Source: Talpa occidentalis
Taxonomy: Eukaryota; Chordata; Mammalia; Eulipotyphla; Talpidae
DNA: 64,000 bases
Direction: 5' to 3'
NCBI RefSeq assembly: GCF_014898055.3
Contig: NW_023601543.1
Coordinates: 10,308,314 to 10,372,313, forward strand
Shown here piece by piece: positions 11,101 through 23,100 of the stretch. Both the position numbers and the translations under genes were made by a program. Each line of letters opens with the position of its first letter. Positions within the stretch are counted from its first letter, which is position 1. A model generated the notes under the pieces. The model was not told the DNA's origin. It did no database searches and saw nothing but the letters and a program-made list of their open reading frames with translations.

Positions 11101-14100
11101 TGTCCCACATCAAACAGTCAGGCAGCCTTTCCTCTACCTCTTTGTTCTATTCAGGCGTTCAAGACGTTGTATGCCATCCACCTACGTTGGGAAGGCCACT
11201 CCGCTTTACACAGGCTACCGATTAAACAGCTCACCTCACTTGGGCATGCCCTCACAGACACCCCCAGAAATAATGTTTACTTGGGCACCTTGTGACCCAG
11301 TCAAATTGACACATAGAATTAACTGTCATATCTTGTGAACATGAGAAGGATAATTGATGGCCATTCTATCCCCTTGTTCAAGTTTCCAAGGGACTGTGCC
11401 CCTAGAAAGGCCATTCAGGACTTAGTGCAATTCTGGTGGCTTTTGACATTGAGCCCAGACCTTCACCTGCCGTGAGGCCTGTTTAAGGCGTCTAACTGAG
11501 GTGTGGCCTCTGCCGGTTGAATGGGAATTTAGCACCTTTTAGGGACATGGCTGCCCAGAGAAGACTTTTGCTGCCCTGACCTTGATTCCTTCATTGTCCT
11601 CAAAACTCACTGCCATTTGTTAAACTCCTCTCATCATTGAAAAAAATTGCTTTTTTATTAATTATTTTTCAAATACTCTTCTCATTGATGTTCTTTGTTC
11701 ATTGTGACTTGATAGTATATGCCAGAAGGAATTAAAAAATAAAAAACAAGAATAAAGGGAAATAGTAACCACTGAGGTAATGCTTAAGGTTATTAGCTTG
11801 ATCATGGGGATCACTGCACAGTGTATAGCAAAACATCGAGTTGTATACCTTAAATATATACAGTTTTTTTCTTGTCAGTTTTACTGCAGTGAAACTGAAA
11901 AAGTAAAGACCAGAAAAAGGAATCTCTGTAGCTTAGTTGTCAGGCTTAATTTGTCTGCAACACTTTGTTCTTGGCACCCAGGCATCTTTGGTAAGACAGG
12001 ACAGACCTAACAGCATCAGCCACATGGCACAGAGTGATACAAAGTCATAAAGCATCCCAACATGGGTTTCTCCATCTGTGGTCAGAGGATTCCTTGCCTC
12101 AGAAGTCCCTGGGCCTCACACCCAAATTGCTATATCAAAATCTCTGTCCATAGATCCCCAGGAAACAGGATTTTTAACAAGTCCTCCAGTCCCTTTTTCA
12201 CACCCCCCACCCCCGCAAACAAAATGATTCTGATGTGCACTAGACAAAATTTTGAAGACCAATAAAAGGAAAGGTTGAATGGAAGAGATAGGATTGTCCA
12301 ATGCCTGTCGGGATGTAGATAAGCAGAGAAGAGCTGAGAGGGACTCTAGGCAGGGGCATTCTGAGCAGATTCACACAGGCAAGAGTGTTAGTGCCCCCAG
12401 CCCATCCCTGCAGGCCATAGCGTGGACTGCAATGTCTTCTTTCTCCATCAAAATGCCCCTTCAGACAGTGGAATTCTTTATTCGTGGCAATGACAGTCAT
12501 GTATGTTTAACTACAGCGATATGTTGTGAAAAATGCATGGTTTGGCGAATCCATCATAATGGGAACATCATAAAGTGTCCTTACACGATCCTAGATGGTC
12601 CCGCCTTACATACCCAAGCTCCACGGCAGAGCCCATGGGGACCACCATCGTCAATCGGACATTGCTGACAGCAGCATCACTCAGCGATCCGTGACTGTTC
12701 TGGAATAGACTATGAGCTGTCTTTCGTGGTGCCACAAATAGATCAGTTTCACAGTAATCCTAATATTCAGCTCTGGGGATGAGCATCTGTCTGCAGAATG
12801 AGAGAGGATGTTTCCCTACATCCAAATAGGAAAATAAAAGCAGTAAGGGTCAGTATTGTTTATTTTTCTCTAATTTTCTTTTACATTATTGCCATTTATA
12901 GCAGGTGGCTAAAGGTCCCATCTGCAGGTGGAGAGGTGCGAAGAAATCTGTCGCTTATTAAATCAGATATCAATCCTCCAATTCTTGTGCTTGCCACTCA
13001 CCTACTTAACCCCATTTTCTCTCTCACTCACTTTCCTACCAGCTGGCTCCCACCCTGAATTACCTTTCCAGTGTTTACCTGCCCTTTTAAAGTTTTTTTT
13101 AAGAGAAGGTTTATGCTCACAGCAATATTGACCAGGAGGAAGAGACTTCCTCCGAGCCCCTCATCCCCACATGTACAGCCTCTACCTGATCAGCATTTCC
13201 CATGAGAGTGCTACATTTGCTGAAGTACCTACATTGATATGTTAGTATCACCCCAAGTCCAGAGTTTACATTAGGGTTCACTACTAGTGGGGTACATCCT
13301 ATGGGGTTTGGACAAATCTATAATGACATGAAAATGGGTTCTTGGACCCAATTCCAGTGTGAGTGTCATGGAGGCTTCTCCACAGCAACAAGCAGTTCTC
13401 AAAAACCAGGGTGTCCAACAATTCGGGCACTATCTACTCATAGCAGCCCCCCACCCTGCAGGTAAAGGGCTGTCTCTCAAGGCCATTCTCCACGTCAGAT
13501 GCTGGTTGCAAGTTCAGGCTGTCACTGGGGCTCCTGAGCAGCTGCAGGTCGGAGCATCCCACAGCCTCTCCTTGGGTTCTATTAATTTGCTATGATGGCT
13601 CAAAAAACTGAAGAAACTCATTTACTCACTACATGAACAATTCAGTACAAAGGATTTCCGGGGGAATTGACGCATGGAGCAAGGTGTGGGGAGAAGATGT
13701 AGGGCTGCCAAGCCCTCTTCACGCCCGCCACTCTCCCAGCACCTTCACTCGTTCACCAACCCCAAAGTTCTCTGAACCCCGTCCTTTTTTGGGGGGTATG
13801 GAGGCTCTGTTAATTACGCATGACTGATTGGATCATCGGGGATCAATTCAACTTCCCAGAGGTCAGGAGACTGGAAGTTCCAACCCTCATCACATGGTTG
13901 GATCTCCCGGCAAGCAGCCCCGATTCTTCTTCGAAAAAGTCAGCTCATTAACATCCAAAAGCCACCTTTATCACCCTCAACACTTAGGAAGTTTCTAGAA
14001 TCTTTGAGCTGTGAGTCAAGAATGTGAATGCAGACCAAATGTGTATGAGAAATGTATTTTGATCATCTGAATGGCAAAATAGATATTTCTTATAAATCAA

Positions 14101-17100
14101 AATATCACAGCATGTATCCATCACTAATATCGTAGTCCCACTGCCCTAAAAATCCTCTGCGTACTCTTCCCTTTTTCATCCACCTGCCTAAACTTCACAT
14201 CTCCCCATTTTCTCCTTCTCCATAACCTCAGTTCTTTTACCTCCCCATTTCCTGTCTTATTCATACATCTCTTCCATTGGAGGCCTGGAGGTGACAGGAT
14301 TTTCAAGTTAGTGAGTCTGTTGATAACAGGGAATAATGCTGCTTGTTTTGTGGAGCCAAGGACTCAAATCAATCATTGCGCTTGAATGTAAACAGGATGC
14401 TCTGCTGGCATAGAAGCCAAATAGGATATCAACGCAGTAATACGTTGCCTTTTTTGTTCTCATAAGCCTTAACCAACCTTAACTCACTTTTATGAGCATC
14501 ATAATTATCTCAGAATTCCTGTAATATTTTGATGTTTTTGCTTTGATTTAAGGTTTCCTGGGGCCATTATAGTCTTCCTTTATCATTGGACAAATCTTTA
14601 CTTTCATGCTTTGTTTATACACTTTAGCCTTATAAAGTAATTTCTCCGTATTTATGTGAAGCTTTCCCTTGGAAAACATACTTATAAAAATGAACTCACT
14701 CTAAGACCCTTCCAGGAAATGTATGAAACATATTTTAGTGGAAATCGAGAGCCCAGGATGGAGATAGAAAAGACCTCCAACTTTTTTCTTTGGTTTCTCA
14801 CCATCTGTTTTATTCTGAATTTAGACAAAAGTTAATTGAGCAAAAGGGTGCTTAGTTGTCTCTGTGAAGGCAGAACCAGGGAGGCAAAGGCAATGTCTGG
14901 AGGCTGTCTATTTTAGTAAGTTTCAATGGATTTCATCTTGATCAAATTGTACTTCTGTGAAGTTGCTTGGCCTGCCAAACTCCTTGCCTTCTGACTCACC
15001 ACTGAGGGCTTCTGTTTGGGAACACATAGCCTTCTCTGTCTGCTTCCCTTTTTATCCTTTTACAGTAGTTGCCCTGTGGCTCGAAAAATAAAGAACCAGT
15101 CTCAAAAGTTCATCAGTTGGTCTTTTGAGATTGAAAAAAGCAATAAATGTCCAAGTGAATGTTGGAGAGAATCCCAAGCTTCCACCCTGATGAACATTTC
15201 TACTCATCAGACCGCTGCCAGGACGGTGTGATTTCATACCTTACCTTTCAAATAGTTTTGCATTATTTAGTGGAGGACTCATTAATCACCTTGTCATTCT
15301 AGTTTTGTAAAGTCAGCATTCCGACCCCCTCAAAACTTACAACAATATGAGTTTAATGCCCATTTCCATTTAGCTTCTCAGGAACTCTCTCAGAGGCAGC
15401 AGGAAGCGCTTGCCTGCCTACTTTGCCTTTGCTCCGACTGCCCTCTGCTAGTGGTGCCCGCGGGCATGGGGATCCTAGGAGACAGACGCCTCACCTAGCA
15501 ATTCAGACCCTTAGCGGCAGGGTCTTTGCCCCTTTCTTGTAAAATCGTAGTGATTTCTTTCACAGGCTGCCCAGATGATAGCAATGCAAAGGGAGTTGAA
15601 ATTATAAAGTTGTTTCCATGGAGAGAAGAAGGTTAAATTATAGCAACCGTGGGATTCAAGCTATGCTATTTGTTTTAAAACTTAATTTTATGATGTAAAT
15701 AGTATCTGTGGTTCTTCCAATTAAAAAAAAAATTCCCTTCAGGCAATGACTTTTTTTAATTTTGTTGCCCCTTTTTGTTTAACAGGTGCTATAATTTGTG
15801 TAATGTGACAGAGATAGCAGTGCTGGAAAAGAGGGTGAGGGTGTGAGATGGTTTGTTACCAGACATGGTCATTTTAGAAAAATGTGAACAAGCCATTTGT
15901 GACAACATGGATGGAACTGGAGGGGCCGGTGCTGAGTGAAAGAAGTCAGGAGAAGGACAATGCGGGGATATAGAGAAACAAAGCAAAGGACCTGATAGAA
16001 CCAAACTATCACAAATCCTAGAAATATGACTGCAGAATTGAGGCTATCGGGGAAGGGAGAGGATTAGGACAAAGCAGGGAGGGGGCCCAATGGCCTGGGG
16101 CAAAGGACTATGGGTGCTTTTGTGGTGGGTGTGGTGTGGTGACATATATCTGAGGAGGTGTTGAACCTACACCCCTAAAGCTGGTTGTAAGCCAACTTTA
16201 CCTCAATAATAAAAAGAAAAAAGAACATGTGAACCAAAGGAGATGACTAGATGACGTCATTCCCTCTTGCATGTAAGCGGGAAGCCATGTCACCACGCTT
16301 CCCCCCAATGCAAATACTATAGATCAACAGACAGGTGCAGCTTATAAAGCAATCTTGATAAAATATGACACTACTGACTTTGGGTTAGTTGTCTCTAGTT
16401 CTAGGAATAAAGCAACGAATGCCAGTGCTGAGCGTGAGTATGAGGATACTTGAGAGGCACCAATAAACGATAGCCCAGCTGGGCAGAGAGCTCGTGGGTC
16501 TCTGCTGCAGCAGGTTTTGATTCTCAGTATCTGTCTGTCTCTCCAGTTTTGGGAGTAGCATTTCCCCCTGTGACCTCAATCTCCTAGCAGATGTAAGAAA
16601 AGCTCAGATTTTTTTAATTTGTCCAGTTACATACTTGTTAGCATTTACAGCTATATGTATATATGTCTTTAAGCACTGCTTTCACTGCATCCTATACTGA
16701 AATTGTTGGGACTGTCTCCCACCCACCTAGCACCTACCTGCACTGTGTGTTACTACCTCTTCACAATGGCTCCTGAGATAGGTGAAATGTCACAATCTCA
16801 GGTGAGGTGAGTGAAGCTTTAAAACTGAAACAACCTTTTAGCCGGTAGCAGGGCCTGGAAGACCACCCTCCAGTGCAGGTGTTTCCCCAAAAGTCTGCAG
16901 TTACCTGGGCTTCCACTGGCTTTGCCCACACCACCTTTCAAAAACAGATCATAATGCATTGTCCTGTGAGTATATGTCTGGCAAGCTTCACATTGTTTTA
17001 TGATCCCCTGTTTAATGTCTCCCTTTACAAATAGAGTGGTAGCTCCCTGCAGGCGGCCTGGCATTTGGCAAAGAGAAGATACTCGCTAACTTTTTGTTGA

Positions 17101-20100
17101 AGAATTAGGAGACATGAGAGAGAATATACCAAAATGTCAGCTTTAACTCTAGGAGGTTGAAATGAAGGTTGTAGCTGCCTCCAGAAAAGGCTGGGAGATG
17201 GGCCTTGACCCTAGGACTGGGGAGAGAAGAGAAATTGATGACCTATAGATTGATTGTTTCACCTCCAGAATTTTTTTTTATTTAAAGATTTATTTATTTA
17301 TTTATACAAGCGCTGGGTACAGTCAGAAGCGCAGGAGGGTGAGAGAATTCACCAGAGCGGGGAACAGAACAGGCAGACTGATGAAGTACACTGCTGAGGG
17401 GAGCAGCAGGTGTGGCAGGAGAGGTCTGTGCACCATGTGGGAGCCTCGCTGGCGGCAGGGGATCAAACCAGCACTGCAGAGGCTGCGGCAGCTTCACAGC
17501 CCAGCACTCAACCGCTGCGCCACCAGGGGAGGCCCGTCACCTCCAGAATTTTAATTGGATTATCATTAATGGTACTGATAAACATTCTTTCCCTTGTTCA
17601 GTTCCGCACATTTCAGTTTTTTCTATTTGAATGTTTTATGATAGCACCTTTTACCTTTATTAAAAGACCAGTTTTAACCCTCTGAACAATTCGGTGTCCT
17701 CAGATTTTGACCCCTCAAAGTTTTATCAAAAACATAACTGAAACAGGGCCTCCCTGGTGGCGCAGGCAGTTGAGCGCATCGCTGTGAAGCTGTCCACAGC
17801 CTCCGCAGTGCCAGTTTGATCCCCACCGGCCGTAGGGCAACCCACATGGCACGGCAGACCTCTCCTGTCTCACCCGCTGCTCCCCTCAACAGTGTACTTC
17901 AGTCCGTCTGCCTGTTCTGCTCCCTACTCTGTCTCTGGTGAATCCTCTCACCGTTCTGCACCTCTGGCCTGTACCCCGGTTCTTGTATAAATAAAATAAA
18001 TCTTTAAAAAAAACATAACTGAAACAAAAACTTTTTGCAATGTTTGATATCACAGTTGTTAATTTATCCTGACATTGAATCTACTTCTTAAACTAGTGCT
18101 CTCAATGTTCTCATCCATAAAATGGGAAAAATGATCCTTTGTTAAGTAACAGACCTTTCCTGAGGATAAAATTATCTAAAGCAAACAAAAGCATTTTGAA
18201 CAATAGTGTGTAAATGGCAAGGTCCCTCCAGTTATGGGGAACTGAAACATGGGGTTGGTACATTATGCAGTATAGCCAGTTGTCTTGCAGTTGTTAAGGT
18301 AATTTGCTAGAATGAAACAAAGTACATTCAGATTTTGTGCTCCTTACTTACATTGCTAGCCTGTGTCAATAGGATTTTTTTTCCTTGTAATTTGGGTAAA
18401 AGATCTAAAGCTATATTCTACCTCGGCCCAGACAATGATAATACCTTGACCTTTGTTTCTCTGTAGGTGTTACAGAACATCTTGGACACTGAGAAAGATT
18501 ATGCTAAAGAACTGCAGTCTCTTCTTGTTACTTACTTAAGACCCCTACAGTCCAATAACAAGTAAGATTTATTTTTTAAATCCCTTGCTAAATAAAGTGA
18601 GATAATGTTAGCATATGAAGTCATCACTCATGTCACTGAATAATTGATTTTGCCCTTTAGAAGATTTCCACAGATCACAGGTTGCCAAGAACATGGTCAA
18701 GGCGGTAGAATTGATGCAAGATGTTGCTTCTGGAGAGCTTGGCTTTCTTTTCCTTCAGGCTATGGAAGGAATGAGCACATTCACTTTACTGTCTGTCACA
18801 ATTTTTATCTTGTACGTTTTAAAAGTGATAGAGCTGGTTTTACCTTACAGAAAAAGAACTTGCTGCTGTTTTTATGCAGAAAGTACACAAACTGGAAATT
18901 CACGTGCTTGCTCTGACCCTTGCTTGCCAGGGCAGAAACTCTTTCCCATGCACTGACAGTGCAAAGAGTGTGAATTCGTGAATGTTCGTGAAAGCAATTC
19001 AAGTCAGTATTTCACTCAGGCAAAAGTGAATGAGAAAGAGATGTTAAAACATCTTGTTTAAATAAAATGTTCAAATCCTCTTCTGGTCTTAGAAATCTGA
19101 AGTGATTGTCTGAGACCTGAACTGAAAATTTAGTTTTCATGAAAGCAAAATACTGAACATTCTTTTGTGTGCCTGTGTGTTTCTAGGCATGGCATATTCA
19201 ACAAATAAATAGTGGCTAATACTGCATTCCTTTGTGTTTTTATTTTAATTGCTTAAACTTTACTAGAGAATATGCTGTATAAATCAGAGATTCTCACAGC
19301 CAGGCCACATAAGAGATGACCAAAGCTTCCCCTTACTGACGGGTTGCCTAAGCTATTGACTTCAGGCTTAAATAAATTTAAATATTTCACTTGTTTCTCC
19401 TTTTGTCCAAGCCATGCTTGCCTACGCATAACGGCTTGCTCAATTTCCCACTTGGTTATTTTCCCAGCACTATGGGAATGCTGCTTCATTATGAAAGGAT
19501 TTTGTATTCCTGTGCATCTAAACATGGTCAACAACAAAGTGTCCTTTGTGATTATTATGCAAAAGCTGAGGTGTTCTGCGAATGCAGTTCTTAGACCTGA
19601 ATGGAACCTCAATGAATCACTGGCTCTAGTGGCCTGCAAGAGATGGCAACCCCACTGGGGAAGAAAACCCACATCCAAAGAGGCTCACTGCTGTGCCCAC
19701 CACAGCCAGTATGTGCCAGACTGGCACATGGTGTCTCCTGCCACCAAGAGAAATGTTCCCTCTGCTTCCTGGCGGTGCCCGGCAGAGGACCAGGGGGAAA
19801 CTGAAGTGGCAACGTGGGAAGGGGAGCTGCTAAGAGCTCAAGGGAAGGAGTGACTGGTTACCAGTCAAGAAACATAAGAGGGAAGGAAAGGGAAAGAGCC
19901 AGAGCAGAGCCGTGAGCACCTGACACTTGCACAAGGTGGTCACAGGAGCGCCAGGGCAGCGCTGCGGGAGACCTGAGGGCCAAGCGCCTTTCCCACGCGC
20001 CAGCTCGCCAGGCTCTTGCTGTCGGTCTCCACCGCACTCTGGCTTGTAGACGCCAGTGATTCGAGCAAGGCAGTTTATTCTCTGACCCCAGAGGGGTCAA

Positions 20101-23100
20101 ATAAGGCCCCAATCAGGTGCAGGTCCTCCCTTCAGTCAGGTTCTTGCTGCTATGAGAGAGGGAGCCAGGGGAGCAGGCTGACGCTTTCGCTTTTGACCCC
20201 CCAAAAGGGTTTTTCCAGCCTGTGGCTCAGGAGGGCATTACAGCAGAGGAACTGGGGGCTTTTCATCCGCCGGGCTTGCTGGCGAGGCTTGTTCTCCCTT
20301 TCTCTTTGTCAGCAAAGATGACTGTCTTGGAAACTCTCCCTTAGGATTATTATGTGAAGGAGAAAGAACCCGTGGCAGACACTGGCCTTTTAAGGATATC
20401 TTCAGGAAAGTTCTCTCCAGCGTGGACCCTGGAGCGAGAATGTGTTGGTTCTAATTCAGCCTTTGCCAGTCCCTGGCTTGGGACTTGGGGTGACTTGGGG
20501 TGATCTGCTTAACCTCCCTGTGCCCGGGTTTCCTGAAATGTACAACGGAGGCAGCGCTAGTCCTACCCGTAAATTTGCTCTGGGGGCAAAATGAGTTTGT
20601 GGCTGTAAAATGCTCGCATAGGTGTGAAGAGCAGCATGAGCGCTGCTGGCGTCATTATTGCCACCTCCTCTTTGGCGGGGTGAAGGGAGAGTGAGACGGT
20701 TCTTACCACAGAAGCCCTGGGTAAAATTGTTCTGTTGCTCTTTATGTGACCCCTGTCCCCTCCAAATGCAAGCACGACACGTCACTCCTATCTTCTTCCC
20801 GCCCCCTTCCTCTGAAAGATTTCCTTTCGTTGACTTAGGAGCATCTTCATTTAGGATAAACTGGATTTTGCTATTTCTCCCCGTTCTGTATATGAACAGC
20901 TAGCAAAGCTCTCAGTGACTTCCCCAGTTCCTTCCGAAGGGAGCACGCAAAAGTTTCTACTTAGTCCCAGCATCCGTGTACTTCGCCTACTTCAGCGCTT
21001 AGATATGAAACACTTATTATTCATTTACTTGCTGCTTTGGAAAATACCTAAATGCCCCTTAACACTCATTTTCCTTGGGCTCATTTTTCTTACTATAGAG
21101 AAGGGACATCAAGGAAAGAAGCTTTGGAAAGTTGCTTGAGATCACAGAGGCGGTAGAAGTTGCAAAGCAACGCTTAGAATCTAGGGGCTGCTTCCCTCGT
21201 CCGCTTTGCCAGTGATTTCCCACCAATCAGCTCCCCAGACTGGGAATGACTAGACTCCTCCTCAGGTTCTGCTCACTGAAGCTACATGCCTTTTTTTTTC
21301 CCCCCCCAGCCTGAGCAGCGTGGAGTTTACATCTTTACTGGGAAACTTCGAGGAAGTATGCACGTTTCAACAGACACTCTGCCAAGCCTTGGAAGAATGT
21401 TCCAAGTGAGTGTTGCGTATCGCCACGAACACAGCCAACGGTGTTAGTTGCTTGCATTTAGTTTTCCTCTTAAGTGCTGTCTTAGATAGGGCACGGTTAT
21501 ATTTATGCATTTCTTACCGCTTGGAAATTTGTGCCAGTATGGAGACAATGCACGAGGTGGTGGCGGTCACAGAGTCACAGCACTCGTCCATCGGGGCCCA
21601 CATCTAGTGAATTACTTGTGACTTCATGTAAAAGTCATATTGGATCACTGCTGCTGGTCAGCGGGAGAGGCAACTAAGGTCTTAATTGGCCATAGATCAT
21701 ACCTTTGACATCGATTTTCTTTTGTACATTAGAATTGCCTGGAAAAGTTATTCAAATGGTTCATTTTGTTTCACCAGCTGGCTTTTCTCTTTTAGTCCCT
21801 CCTGGTATGTTATTATATTAAAGTTAAAATTCATAAAAGTGGGGAAGCGAAAAGTGTACTTGGATGTGAACCACCACACGTTTTTGTGGGCCAGCTAGCG
21901 CCCAGAGGTGCTCAGCTTCATCCTGCAGGCCCTACATTTCTGTAGCAAGATTCATTTTCTAAGCAGATCTTGGAGAAGTTATCGACTTTCACTGTCCACA
22001 GGGGAACTAGGGTCTGTTTTTGAGCTTTAGGGGACACAGATGCCTGGTTGCCCAGGGAGGGAGGTGGGGAGAGACACAAAGAGACCCCCGAGGAGCCACT
22101 CCCGATGTCGAGAGGGATCCAGATTACTGACGTGGAGAGATGTTTACTAAGTGGCAATAGCAGATTGCAAACCAGAGATATAATCTTTGTTTTCCATTTT
22201 ATAGAGAAACATCTAGAAGAAAGTTCAAGGAATACGCCAAAATTGTTACACTAGATGTCAAATCTGAGTATTTTTTTTCTTTCATGTACTTTTCTGATTT
22301 TTCTACAGATGAAAGCAGGTGGCTTGTAATTCAAAAAATCAATTTAAAGAATCTTGAGGTCACTCCACCTACCAAGCACTATGTCGCCTGGACTATATGA
22401 TATTTCTTTGCAATGTGTTAATTTTTAGATTTGGATAGTTATGTTTGTACTTTGAACTTCACATAAATTAACCAAGAGTATTTGTAGTGTGCCCAGCTAA
22501 ATTGAAATATTATAATTTAAAAATATTATAATTTAAAATATTATAATTTAAATATTATAATTATAATTTAAAAATATTAAATTTATATTTAAATTAGACA
22601 CGTACCTACTCATTCTAAGTACGTGTCTGACCCTGTCTATTGGAGCTATTTGGTGGCTAGAGTTTGAAGCAGTGGTCAAGAACTTTACTTCATGGACAAA
22701 ATGGTTGTAACACAGCTCCCCTTTGGCAAAAAGCTCGCATGTTGTATGGTTTCATTGAAAGCATCTTCCTTTATCCCTTCTTTCTTATTTTACATTCTGT
22801 GTTTCACTTGTTTTGCCTACAGGTTTCCAGAAAACCAACACAAAGTAGGAGGTTGTCTACTTAACCTCATGCCTCATTTTAAATCCATGTATCTGGCATA
22901 CTGTGCAAATCATCCTTCAGCTGTAAATGTACTCACCAGCACAGGTAAATCTTTAACATCCCCCCTCCCCCCAAAAAAAGACTTCTCCAGTAAGATCCTT
23001 TCCTAGGAGCCCTCCTTAGGAGATGCCAGGTCTCCAATTGAACTGCTGATCATCCTCATTCCTCTTGCCAGGAAATGATTGATTGTTACATGGATTGATT

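Larger units (their letters stand above)
8171..18466 (+). other. ARHGEF6: Intron between first and second visible exons
   Basis: This intron holds SINEs (10150-10384, 17276-17536, 17746-18008), two LTR-like relics (10880-11330 and about 13360-14108), a MER5-like relic, an L1 3' end at about 15885-16225, and an AT-rich palindromic tract at 10565-10690. The pieces 8171-9600, 11340-12000, 14110-15880 and 16230-17250 show nothing firmly assignable beyond a possible L2 tail near 17035-17100. Confidence 0.8.
21406..22822 (+). other. ARHGEF6: Intron with AT-rich tract and hairpin
   Basis: It contains a run of ATTATAATTTAAA-type units at about 22503-22592 and a perfect inverted repeat at 22596-22628. 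Nothing else recognisable. Confidence 0.75.

Noticed and set aside
22692..23006. A 104-codon open frame spanning the exon at 22823 and the intron after it
   Set aside because: It simply reads through the normal acceptor and donor of an ARHGEF6 exon; the extra residues are intronic and do not match the family.
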